From Entophlyctis helioformis (lineage: Eukaryota; Chytridiomycota; Chytridiomycetes; Chytridiales; Chytriomycetaceae): a stretch of 64,000 bases of DNA. The DNA is taken from contig JAHLKH010000033.1 in NCBI GenBank assembly GCA_025526915.1, positions 119,514-183,513 of the forward strand, given 5' to 3'. The position numbers and the translations under genes were made by a program. The notes beneath the pieces are model-generated. The model worked only from the letters and a program-made list of their open reading frames with translations. It was not told the DNA's origin and did not search any database. This document shows positions 44,083 to 55,492 of the stretch, piece by piece (position 1 is the stretch's first letter; each line of letters opens with the position of its first letter).

Positions 44083-47000
44083 TCATTCAGGTATATCTTG
44101 GTCAAGTCCGGCAGGGCGTTTTGCGGTAGTCTGCCTTCCGCGGCGAGCTGCGCTATTCGGGCCGCTTGGAGCAGGCGGTGCGGCTGTTGGCGACGATGGC
44201 ACGTGCAGTGTTGCGGACGCTGCCGATTTGTTTCTGCCTGAGCTACCCGCAGATGAACTGGATGAGCTCTCTGCTCGCGGAGGTCCGGCTGCAAACGAAA
44301 ACGCCGTTGTTGGAGAGAGGGCAATGAGCGCGCTTGGCCTTCGCGTCGGCGTGGTCTCCACCTTGAGATTCTCTGGCTCGCGACTGAGTACGTGCCACTT
44401 GAGCTTGTTCAGCGCTTCTTGCATTGCGGCGTCGGCGTCGACCGGTGCTGCACCTGCAGAGCCTGCTGTCCCAGGCGTTGCTGTGCCATGTTGAGCGCCT
44501 GCATGTGCATGGCTCGCTCCACGTCCAGATGTCGTAGACACACGTCCATGCGGGCCGGCAGCGCCACCATGGCTGTTGGGCACTACGCCCTTGTCCATCA
44601 TCTTCTCCAGCCGCTGTAGAAGCACAGCTGCTCTTCGCTGGCTCTCTTGCTGCTCGGCAATCGCTGCTGCTGATGCAAACGCCGGCCCGCTCCCGCCGCC
44701 GCTGCCATTGGATCCGACAGAAGACGACCGCCGCCGTCCACGGCGCTGCGAAGGCGGCGTGACAACAGGCTTGAAAAACGTTGCATCGTGCTCGGCAGCC
44801 TGGAGCGACGGCACGCCTTCCAGCAGCAGCATGGTCGTCGTTGAGCTGATCGATGGTGTAACATGCTCCTCCCCCGCGTCGCCTGCACCGCGGATGCTCT
44901 TGTTGAGCACCTGTGCCGGCATGTCCTTTGTAAACTGTTCGCCAAACGGAAGCTTGATAAACGGACTCAGCATCTCCTCGAGGTCTTCTTCGATGGGCTC
45001 CACAACCGGCTCGCCGTCGGCAAACGCCTCGTCAAACATGTCCTCATCGCTATCTCTGAACGTGTCGGGTATGCTGCCGAATCCGCCAAACCGATCGTTT
45101 GATCCAAAGGACCGCAGCTTGCTCAAGCCGCCGCCAAGCTCTGCGACTTCCTCATCCTCCTCGTCAAGACTGTTGAGTCTTTGCACCGACTTGAGCTCCT
45201 GCATGATGATCTTGGCCTTTTCCTATTGAAACCACGAGCATGTCAGCCACGGTGCACAACGCGTGTGGCGATAAGCAAACGGTGCCTACACGAAAGTTGT
45301 TGGGGCACTTGAACTCTTTGGCCTCGAGATGTCGCTCGATCAGTATCAGACCTCCCAGGAAGAGCTCATACACCTCGTCCAGCGTGTTGGCAATGCATCT
45401 GTAAACAATTCACGTCAGTTCATGCTTGAGACGAGCCCCAGATGCCATATCGGCTCGTGTTGCCCACAAAAACTCACGTCACAGGCAACAAGTCCGGTCC
45501 GATAGAGTCTGACTTTGTGAAGATGAACCCAAAGCACCGCCACTGGTCGAATCCAACGTTGCGCTTGGCAAGTTTGGCGAGCGCTCCGCGCCGAGACAGG
45601 ATCGACACGATGCCGTGTCTGAGGTTGTCAAAGTGCAGTGCCACGCGAGTCGGCGACGGCGGAATGGCGTTCTGGAACTTCTTGAGCGCCTTTTTCTGCG
45701 AGCCAACCGTCACGTGCTTGTCAGCCCATCTGCTTTCCAACCGCTCATCCATCGCTACCATGGCTGCTTACTCGGTCGCCGTATATAGATGTCGTGAGAT
45801 GCTGCAGTTTGATGGGCAGATCAATTCGGGAGTACGACATGCCGTAGCCAGTCTTGTCTGTCTTGCATCCGATCGAGATGAGAATCGCAGACGCTCGCTG
45901 CAGTTGAACGGTAAAGTACGGCTTGAGTCGTGTTGCCACAATCATCGTTTTGCTCTACCATCAGTTCACATAACGACCTGTGTTAGCTTGTGAGTGGCCT
46001 TCACACGCTGATCAGCTGGGCTACGTAGTTACCGTGATGGGATCTTTCCATGCCCAAAACTCGACCGTGACGGCACCAAAGATCTCGCGTGCAGAGCATA
46101 CTTTGGCGACCTTGTAAATGTACTTGATCAGCGTCTCCGAGTCGCAGCTCTGCTGGGGCACAACAATGCCAAACGTCTTTCCATTGTGCATTCGCTGCAT
46201 CGAGCTGTCAGCCTTGATCAAAGCCTGTCCCCGGCATCTTGGCTGACTGGCACACAACATACCGTTTCGCAGCTGACAATGAGACGCCACTGCAGTGACC
46301 ATTCCACGCTGATGCCGACTTCGATGATGCGGAAGTTGCCCTCTGCATTAGGATACGCGCGCACAACACCTCCTTTGCCATTCCAGTGCGCCAGAAGATC
46401 GTCCACGCTTGTGTCCGGCAGCTTGTCCGACATGCGGATCGACGACAAGATGACTGCTGCCTGCTGGGCCGGCACAACTGGCAATGCCGAGTCGCGAGAG
46501 TCTTTTGTGCTACTGCTGCTGCCGCTTGTCTTGCCGCCCATGGCTGGACGCTGAGCCGGATTCAGACGGCTTCCTAGCCCTGGCTGAAGCCGGCTGACGG
46601 GACCAGTAGGCGACTGCGACCTGTCCGTGCCAGGCAGACGCGAACTCGGCGCGCCAAACTGGCCAAGTGCACCACTCAGCGGCTGGCGAGGGTTGCCCAT
46701 CTCCATTCGAAGAGACGATGGTGGAAGCGCTCCTCCCCCAAAGCGCGATCCTGCCCCCATCGATGGTGGTCCAGACGACGCTGACTGGAACAGGTTGGAT
46801 GTAGATCCAAAGCGAGACGGTGCCGCAGAGCCTGCTCTGGAGTTGGCAACGCTGGCCAGAAAATCGTTTCCTCGTCCCGGGCCGCGTCGCTTGACAGGAG
46901 CAACACCAATATCCGATGTACCTGTGCAGTATCAGCGCAAACATGTCAATACCAGCCATGAATGCATGCATGCATGTTCGGGCACGTGCGGACATGCTTA

Positions 47001-50000
47001 CAGATGACCGCCGCTGCCGTTTCCATGTATGAGCATTCCGTAACAAGAGGAACAATCGGCTTGCGCGGCCAGAACGACCAAACGGGCACGCTCTTGCACA
47101 TGGTTGCGGCTTTGAATATCGTCCCAACAAACTCGGCCTGGCTCTTTCCCTTGGCCTCGTACTCTTTGATCGTTGGAATGCAACAGTCCCGTAGAAACTT
47201 GCGCTCTCGTGCCGGATCGCACGTGACAGTGTCGTACGCCTCGGGTAGTGTCCCAAAGTACGGGATATTCAGAGCCTATCATCGTCCAAGTACCACACGT
47301 CAGACTTCCAAGCCGTTGGACACACCAGTGTGTCTGACTGGTGAACAGCCAGAGCCAGACTTACTGTACAGCATCGAACCACATACTCGTTCATGAAATC
47401 GCTGCAGATCAGTGCCGTCTTTTCTATGCACATGGCTTTGATCTGGCTGAGCGCCTTTGAGCTGAAGAACAGCGCAGCTGCTACGGACGAGTTCTTTGGC
47501 AGGAACTTTGCTATCTCTGGGACAACGAACCGCAGCCGCCCAGACACAATGGGGCTTTTCGGAAACGCCGATGTTTCTGTCGAGATAGTAAGAACGAGCG
47601 TATCTATAGCGCCAAGGCAGACGGGCTTACCAAACACGCTCTTGAAGTAGTTTAAGCGCTCCTCGCTTAGGTGAGGCAGCACAAAGATCATATCCACGTG
47701 ATCATCGTACATGGCAAGTGCCCTGCCGTGTTGGCAACAAGCACATCAGCCAATGGCAGCCTTCAGCAAGACAACCAGAAGTAGCAGCACCCCACCGTCC
47801 AATGTCCAGATCCGACATGTTGGCCTCTGATCCTTCGTGTGTCACAGACCACGAGCACAGCTGGATGATGATGCGCTTGTATCCAAAGATCTGAATGCGA
47901 TCACGCTTGACAATCGACCAGAGTCGACGGAACCCGCTCTTGTACGTTGTTTGGTATCGCTCCTGTCCAATCGATTCGCACATTAGAGGGGAGACCATCG
48001 GCGACACTGGCAGGATTACTCACCTCGACCTTTTGCCACAACTTCTTCAGTGCCTTGCGTCTGTCCCAGTATTTCTGAATCATTCGCGAGGCACGAACGC
48101 GGACCATTTCGGCCAGATGCTCTTTGCTGCCATCGTGCAACGCTTTCAGTGAGTCGACCGGTCGTTACGTGTCAGCACCACGCATGTCCTGGCCCACCGT
48201 TTCACATAACGTCGATATGCATTCTGGATGGTCACGGCAGCAAGCGGCTCTGATCCTTGCGCGCGGTACCGCTGGCCAGGCTTGAGCAGCAGCTCAAGTA
48301 CCTCTTCGATGTTTTCGATGCAGTTCATGATATCTTCGTGGCGCAGTGGGTATAGACACGGCCGCTGTGCGCACGCAATGATCCTCGCGCACTTGAGCTC
48401 GGCGTACGGAACTGTCCATTCATCCACACATCCCAATCAACAATCAATCAGCAATACACCTAAGAGGCTGCAAGCAGGCAGATGGCTCGGACAGGCTGAC
48501 CTGAAAACTCTTTCATGTAGCTTGTGATGCGCTCGATGATCCACAGGGCAGCAATATCAATGCCGAGCTCCGTTGTGACTTGAGCAAACTTTTCAAAGGC
48601 TTTGGTCTCTGTTTGCAACTGCCACAGCTTGATCGTAATGACCCAGCCAGGCAGCACGGGAAGACCCGTGTCCGTAACGCGATGGCGGCCGCGCAGTTGA
48701 CTGGCACCTGCTTCATCAAGCAGGGCCGATCCGTCGAGGTCAAGAGAGTGCATCGGAACGAGCGGCACTGGATACGTGTAATTGTAGAAGCGATGTCTGT
48801 GGTAGCTATCATGCTCATCGACTCTCGGTTGGCAAGCCCCATCGCGTTGGCCGGACTCTGGCTCGCTTGCTGCGTAAATGCTTGACCGATCAGATCCATG
48901 CGACCGAGCCTGTTTAGCATTGCTGTTGCTGCCACTGCTGTTGTCGTGCTGCGGGCCATGGCGGCCATTGGCGGCGGCGCGTCGGCCAGCCATGGTGGTT
49001 CCACCGCCGCTGACAATGGTCATGCTGTCCATGTCGCTCTGGATGGTTGGCGGCGGCCGAATGAACTGCAGGATATGTGCAACGTCGTCGCGCATTGCTG
49101 CGGGCAGATGGCGAAGCGGTGCGAGCAGCGGCCGATCGCTTCCGAGCAGCGTCTCTGTATCCGCACCAAGCATGGTTTCCGTCTCGGCATCTGCATCCGA
49201 TGCTGCGACCAAGTGAGCCTCTTTGGCGTATCGCCTTGCAGCAATGGCAGCCGCAGTCGTGGTGGTTGTCGCTGCCGTCGTTGTGATGGTTGCCGTGGTT
49301 GATTTGCCTGCAACAGACTCTGGTGCGCGAGGAATGCTGTCCTGGTAGTTGGGCAATGCAGCAAAGCCTCTGGCCATCCCGTCTCCTTCCTTTGGTATCC
49401 GATGACCGTCCCTTGGCGCATCTGAGATCGACAAGTACGGCTGGGATCCAATGACGCTGCCTGCCAATGCCTGTCCCTCGTGCGGCCTCTGGTGATGCGT
49501 TGCATGTGCTGTGTGGTCCAGGAACACGGACGAATCCTTGACAGATGGCGACATGGACGCGAGCCGCAGGCCAGGCAGGTACACGCCTGGATGCCTGCTG
49601 CTGAACCCGGCCCTGAGCGCCTTGCGGTGCTCGCTTGTGAACATCTTGGGCTTGACGTGCTGCAGCAGTTTGTGGCCAGACTCGTCCGTCAGCAGCAAAC
49701 GCGACACGTCGCCAACGAACCCAGGCATCAGGCCACGCTCAGTCATGGCGTAGTAGCCGCATTCGGTGATGGTGCGTGCAATGGCTTTGACGTCCTCGGT
49801 CGACACTGGCTTGACCTGGCGCAGCTTGGGCAGCAAAGTGCCGTAGTGCTGGCTGAGTCGTTCAAACACCAATCCTTGCGATGCGGTGCTCGGTGCTGCG
49901 GCTGGCGCGGCTGGTTTACCCTTTCCAGACGCTTGAGGCTTGACGGTCGTCAGTGGCTGCCTCTTTCTCTGTTGCTCTAATGCCTGTTGCTGCTGCTGCT

Positions 50001-50512
50001 GCTGTTGTTGTTGCTGAAGCTGGGCCTGTTGCTCCTCAAAGATCCTCTGGAACGGATCGCTGGCATAGTGGTGCTGCGACTGAAGGTGCTCAAGCAAGAT
50101 CTGACGGTACTCGTGCGGTCGATGCGACCCAATAGGCCCATGTGGCGGATCGGCTGCTGTTGCATGGACCACTGCACGGATCTTGGGCACAAAAAGAGGC
50201 GGCAGATGCTCTGGATGCAGCGCATGGGCCGTTTGCTGAAATGCAGCTGTCAGTGACGGTTGACTGTCGCGAGTCGGCAGATGGAAGAGGTACCTTTTGG
50301 AGACCAGACATGTCTGAAGCTGTGGACCGATCATTGCTGAGATCCTGCCACGTTGCAGCGGCATGGCTGGCTTCATCATCATCCTGCTGTTGCTGCTGCT
50401 GCTGCCAGGGTGAAGACTTCTTGCGCGGGTCAGGGATGGCAAGCGGCGGAAACGACAGGAACTCGTCGCCAGTGCGCCGCGTTGTGCTCGTGGCTGCTGG
50501 CCCGCTCTTCAT
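44083..50512 (-). CDS. IQCH: IQ motif-containing protein H (IQCH) orthologue
   Basis: Fourteen exons: 50512-50294, 50235-48501, 48411-48198, 48126-48024, 47962-47796, 47722-47631, 47576-47365, 47275-47002, 46921-46263, 46194-46033, 45954-45772, 45695-45478, 45398-45290, 45222-44083; every junction closes in phase (1828 residues). Diagnostic blocks in family order: EDIMNCIENIEEVLELLLKP followed by GQRY, two IQ motifs (VTIQNAYRRY and ASRMIQKYWDRR, about 700-755), VDMIFVLPHLSEERLNYF, RLRFVVPEIAKFLP, LNIPYFGTLPEA, GGVVRAYPNAEGNF and IVVPQQSCDSETLIKYI. IQCH is a calmodulin-binding protein of motile cilia and sperm in animals. Presence here implies a flagellated life stage. Human IQCH is about 1030 residues; this protein is extended by poly-Gln and disordered N-terminal regions and a 380-residue C-terminal exon. 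Confidence 0.88.
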
Positions 50513-50620
50513 CGTCCGTGATGGTCAAAATGTCCAGACGCGACTCTGCGTAAACGACCCAGCAGTGTATAATGACGTCATTGTTCATTGCCTATAAATG
50601 GGTGGCGGATGGGTGCAGAG

Positions 50621-52848
50621 CTAGGCTGCCTGTGTTTCGTTTGCTTGCTGCTGGCCTGGCGCTTCCATCGGATTCACAGGTGCAGCTGCTTCAAGCGGAG
50701 AGGCTGGCGCATTGATGCTCACGGAAACGCGCGGAACCAGGTCGACTTGGCGAGAAAGCGCCGAGGTTCGCATGGCTGGAAAGGCATTGTAGTGTGAGCC
50801 AGACGGTAGAGCGGCACTGGCACTTGCTGGATTGGAGCTGGTCGCGACACTTGACCGGCCAGACTCGATCACAATCTCAAGAGGCGTAAATGCCGCAATG
50901 CCACTGTTGCCTCGCGAGAATGACGGGCGTCGCTGCCCCTTGTCCTTGCCGTCCTCTGCTTGGGTGTTGGCCGGCGACGCCGATGAGTCAGTCTCTCCGA
51001 CAACGCTGCTGCGATTGCTCTCGGATGTGTGAACGATGCTGTTGCGATTGCTGGCCGTGTCTGCAGTGCCTTGGAGCTTGGGGTTGTATGCAACAACAAC
51101 GGCGAGCTCATCGTGAGTCTTGTTGATCGCGCTGATAAACTCTGCCGTGACTTCAGAGAGCTGCTCTGGTGTATGTGCTGCATCCGCCTGCACGATCGAA
51201 AAGCGGGCTCCGGCTTTGGTCAGCGACTGCAGGGTTTCTTGGAAGGCGTCCAATTTCTCCTTGTGGCAGTCGATACAGTCCAGATTGAGGGTCTTGCCAA
51301 GCTCCTGCATCATGAGTGTGCGGATCGCAGTCTCAATCGCGAGCGAGTGGGTGACCATATCGGCATCAACCTGCTTGATGCGCTGACGCAGCTGCATCGC
51401 TGTGCCCTCGGGCTTTTCCGCAATATCCTTGAGCGTCTGCAGTCCTTCGCGAAGTAGGTTGGCAAGTCGCGGAACGTCGTCTTGGAGGTTGGACGAGAAC
51501 ATTGACGGTTGCTCTTGCGATGGCTGATCGCTCGCCGGCACAATGATATCGTTGGCACTGGTGGAGGTTGACAGCGAGCTTTTGGACTTGCGCCGGAAGA
51601 AGTTGCTTCCTGGGATGTTCAAAAAGCCTCCAAAGCCGCCGCTTTCTGGACCATTACTCGGTCCGGACGATCCACTGCGGATGATCAGAGGGCTCTTTGC
51701 TGGCGACGTGGCCGATGCATTTCCGCCTTGGCCTGTACCCGGTGATGCAGAGACATTGATGGCTACACCGATCTTGGGGCTGTTGCTGCCAGATCCGGTC
51801 TTGGGCTGCGGCTGGGCTGTGGCTGGTGATGGTGATGGTGACGGCGATGCTGTTGTTGGCGACTGGTTGCCGTTGTTGGCGGCTTGATCCACTGCTCCCT
51901 TGGCGGGACTGGGCCGCTCGATCGAAGCGAATCCAGCATCCTTGTCTCCAGCCAGCGGGGACTTTTTGCTTGGCTTGACTGGAGTCGTGGACAGACTGTC
52001 GATGCGCGACACCGAACCGAGCCGCCCATGTTGCCTGTCCGATCGATGCCGACTCGTGGACGCATCGGACTGCTTGGCTGCGAGGAAATCGAGTTGGTTG
52101 AGCCGACCGACAGTCCGCGAGTGCGCAGGCTTGGGCGGGCTGATATTGCTGCACCAGCGCCCATTGCACTCTCGGCGCCATTTGAACTAGTGGTTGCAGT
52201 GCTGGACGGAAACGGCGCCAGATCGGATGCACCTGGAGGATGGGAGGCTGGGTTGGGCGACACAGCACCGCCGACAGGACCGGCCAGTGCAGGCTGGCCG
52301 TTGGGACTCAGCCCACCTGCATTGACGGCAGGATCCGTCGGGCTGCTTCCGTGCATCGGGCTTGACGGACTTGGCGCACCAGCAGCCGCGCTCAGCATTC
52401 CCGGCACGGTCAGCAGCGATAGGCTGCCTGCAGGTGCCGAGACGCGCTTGCCACGCGGCGACGATGTGACAAGCACCTCGTTTGCCCGCGCGACCTTGAG
52501 ATTCCACGCCTTCTTGACCTCCTGCTGGATGGAGTCGACCCAGAACTTGGCCTCTTCCGGCGTCCGGCCTGCAAAATAGATCTCCGAGCCGTCACTTGCC
52601 GTGATGCAAAAGACGTTCTTGACTTTCTCGACCTTCTCCTTGTCCTTGATGCCGTCGAGCATGAGCGTCACTTTGGCGATGTCGAGGCAGCGGATCTTCC
52701 AGCGGTAGTCAATATCTGTGTCCGCCGAGTGGTAGTATGCGACGGCCGAGTTTTGCAGACGGACGTGCCGTTTCGACCAGCTAATGCCCTGGCGGCGGTT
52801 GAGCTTTTGCAGAAACCCTGCACAGATCGGCACGACTTGCGGCGACAT
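50621..52848 (-). CDS. PH-domain protein with Ser/Pro-rich and helical C-terminal regions
   Basis: The frame from ATG 52848 begins MSPQVVPICAGFLQKLNRRQ, a PH domain at about residues 8-115 (WSKRHVRLQNSAVAYYHS; FCITASDGSEIYFAGRTPEE; AKFWVDSIQQEV). A long Ser/Pro/Ala-rich linker follows. The rest is read in another frame to TGA/TAG at 50621, so one base is missing or extra near 52010-52110 (or a tiny intron is present). The C-terminal part holds a helical stretch (LANLLREGLQTLKDIAEKPE; HSLAIETAIRTLMMQELGKT) and disordered ends. The PH domain suggests phosphoinositide-dependent membrane recruitment. It is adjacent to a second PH protein with the same architecture. Confidence 0.72.
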
Positions 52849-53054
52849 CCTGTTGTGGCGGTTGCGACTGCTCTTGGTGGTGGTGTACGAGAGTGTTGAT
52901 GACGGACGGGTCTGTGCCAGGGATCACTCCCCCGGGTATGCACTGGTCAGCGAGGCGGCGGTTGAGGTGTTGCCGATGGCTGGAATAGGTGTAAACAAAC
53001 CTTGCATTTTTGGCCAGGAGGACCACGACTTGGCCGTGGATGCATGCGCTCAGT

Positions 53055-55346
53055 TTATTCGCCAAAGAAGGACATGATGGTTTCCACCTTTTCAGCGGCC
53101 GAGTCGATCGCTTCATGGAACGCTTGCCGTGCCTTTCCCAGCGACTCTTGCTGCAGTTTCTGCATCTGCATTGGATTCGGCGTTGCAGAGTCTGGCGGGT
53201 CCGCAAAGCTGTTGAACGATCGCGATGCCGGAAACGACGCGCCAGAGCTGTTTTCGCCAATGAGTTGAAGAAGATATGCTTTTGACGACATGCCGAGGTG
53301 TTGCATGGCAACTTGGAACGTCGAGGCAAACGCAAAGCTGTCCATGTCGGACGCGTTCAGCTGTGACTGCGCATCCGACATCTTGGCAAGCACAGCGTCA
53401 TTCATGCGCGACGAGATCTCCACACTTTCCTTTAGCAGCACGTCGACGAGACTCAGGATTCCGTTGATGTTGGAGCGGAGTGACTCGGTGCGTAGCTGCA
53501 GGAGCTGTGTCAAGAACGTGATGAAAATGTCGTTGAGGTTGCGGTTCTTTAGCGGCGTGCCTGCAGTCGGGGTGTCTTGCGATTCCAAGGCTTGCAAGTC
53601 GGGCGGCGGAGGCCGGTTGAGCGATAGTGGTAGCGGCGAGGGCAGGCGGTAGTCTTTTGAGGCGGTGCTGGCAGCCGAATCGATGGGCATGGGCGACCTT
53701 GGTCCAAGCTGCGTCAGCAACTGAATCGATCGTCTCTTGCCGGTGTTGACGATTGTTCCTGTCGCCAGCTGCTCGTTCGACTTGACGGATCGCATTCCCT
53801 CGGACTCTCGCGCGAAACCAAGGGATTGGGCGGATCCAGTTGCGTCGGCTGGCTGGGACGGCGATGCAATGGCAGATGCCGAGCCACTTGGCGACGATGG
53901 CGTCAACGGAGCCTTGAGCTGCACAACTTGGGCGGCACGGTTCTGGCGCAAGATCTCTTGGAGACGCGAGCCGCTGCCGCCATTGAGAACCTCGGTACTA
54001 CGTGCTTGCCCTAGAGAAGTCTGGCCTGTGCGACTGCGATGCGTGCTGCTGAGCGTGGCAGTGTCAGATGCAGGTGCTGCATTGCTGGGCCGTGCAGCAG
54101 ATCCATCAGTCGCCGGTGCTGTGGTTGACGCGCCAGAAACTCGTGCGGGTGGAATGGCGGGAACAGGCGGGACTGCAGCCTCCACAGGTATCGCGTGGCG
54201 ACCCTCCAGTCCGGTGCTTCCAAAGTAAATGGTGCTCGCTGCATTGTTGCTGAAGAAGATGGTCTCTGGCCGATCGTTGACATAGTCTGCACTCGGCTGG
54301 CGTCTTGGCACTGGTGCAGCATATGCAGTCGGCTGTGGCGCAGCCTGTGGTTGGACCGACCGTGCATCTTCGCTGTTGCCGTCAAACTGGAAACCAGATG
54401 CGCTGCTTGCTGACGTCTTGAGACCGCCAAAGCCATCGACTGCACCGTTTGCACTGACAACCATTCTGTTGGAGACGAGCCCAATGCCGCTCATTCGGTT
54501 AGATCGCTCGATTCCAGCAGCTGCGGCTGCATTCGCAGCATCGGCCTTTAGTCGCGCTGTTGCGGCAAGGTCGCCAAGTGATGAGAGGATGTTTGTGTTT
54601 CCAGATGGACGTGCAGATGGTGAAGGCGACGTGGCTGATGGTGACATTGGCGTTGCTGCACTTCCTGGATTGGCCTGGTGGAGACTGCGCGCCACTGACG
54701 GCTTGCGCGACAGGTTGGAGATGCTGCCGGGTGCTGACACACCGCTGGCGTTGCTCTTGAGATTGTCGAGCGATCGCGAACTGCCGAGTGCGGTCGAGCC
54801 GGCCTTTTTGAGCACCAGATCGTTATGCGAACCGGCAAGCGATGCGTTTGAGCGAGAGGACCCGAGACACTGGTTGAGTTTCTTTGACCAGTGCGACTGC
54901 AGGCGAGACTCGAGGCCGTGCGTCCACTGCTTTACTTCCTCCTCGGTCTTGGCACGGAGCTCAAACACCTCGTCGTTCTTCATGCGCACCTCAAAGGCCA
55001 GGTCGCCCAGCTTATGGACGGACTGGATGTCCTGGCAGCTGACCGACCACGATGCAGACTGCGATGACGACGAGCTGCTGCTGGAGCCGCTGTTATCGCC
55101 TGGGTCGGAGTGGTAGTATGCAAAGGTGTCTCGTGTCAGACGAAACACTCGAGGTGCCCAGCGACGAATGGCACCGGACGTGCGCTTGTACAGCACGCCG
55201 CGGATCTCGGTGTCGGCTGCTCCGCTGAGCGACGAGACCGACTCGGCCTTTGGCATGACCATGACAGTGACATTGTTTGGCATGCCAGCGGTGATGAGCG
55301 CCTCGACAACTGCAAAACATGTCCGTCGCGTGTTGGCGGTCCGCAT
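53055..55346 (-). CDS. PH-domain protein, about 760 aa
   Basis: A single open frame. Either ATG 55346 or ATG 55283 (MPNNVTVMVMPKAESVSSLS) could start it, and an acceptor-like GTTTTGCAG just downstream of the first ATG leaves room for an upstream exon. A PH domain (about 45-150: GVLYKRTSGAIRRWAPRVFR; FAYYHSDPGD; DLAFEVRMKNDEVFELRAKT; VKQWTHGLESRLQ) is followed by about 450 disordered residues. A helical C-terminus (NDIFITFLTQLLQLRTESLR; NGILSLVDVLLKESVEIS; TFQVAMQHLGMSSKAYLLQL) ends in KVETIMSFFGE. The layout matches the neighbouring gene at 50621-52848, suggesting an old tandem duplication. Confidence 0.75.
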   Translation of the reverse strand: MRTANTRRTCFAVVEALITAGMPNNVTVMVMPKAESVSSLSGAADTEIRGVLYKRTSGAIRRWAPRVFRLTRDTFAYYHSDPGDNSGSSSSSSSSQSASWSVSCQDIQSVHKLGDLAFEVRMKNDEVFELRAKTEEEVKQWTHGLESRLQSHWSKKLNQCLGSSRSNASLAGSHNDLVLKKAGSTALGSSRSLDNLKSNASGVSAPGSISNLSRKPSVARSLHQANPGSAATPMSPSATSPSPSARPSGNTNILSSLGDLAATARLKADAANAAAAAGIERSNRMSGIGLVSNRMVVSANGAVDGFGGLKTSASSASGFQFDGNSEDARSVQPQAAPQPTAYAAPVPRRQPSADYVNDRPETIFFSNNAASTIYFGSTGLEGRHAIPVEAAVPPVPAIPPARVSGASTTAPATDGSAARPSNAAPASDTATLSSTHRSRTGQTSLGQARSTEVLNGGSGSRLQEILRQNRAAQVVQLKAPLTPSSPSGSASAIASPSQPADATGSAQSLGFARESEGMRSVKSNEQLATGTIVNTGKRRSIQLLTQLGPRSPMPIDSAASTASKDYRLPSPLPLSLNRPPPPDLQALESQDTPTAGTPLKNRNLNDIFITFLTQLLQLRTESLRSNINGILSLVDVLLKESVEISSRMNDAVLAKMSDAQSQLNASDMDSFAFASTFQVAMQHLGMSSKAYLLQLIGENSSGASFPASRSFNSFADPPDSATPNPMQMQKLQQESLGKARQAFHEAIDSAAEKVETIMSFFGE

Positions 55347-55492
55347 CTCGTTCGACGCGTTGAAAATCTGGTTGGTTTCGGTTGGTGGCGCACCAGCAAC
55401 GCCTGTTTCAGGTCATGTCTGAAGTGCTCGGGCGGTCCATATCAACGATCTTTCCAAGCATCCATATTCAGCCATCGACTTGCTGCACAGCC

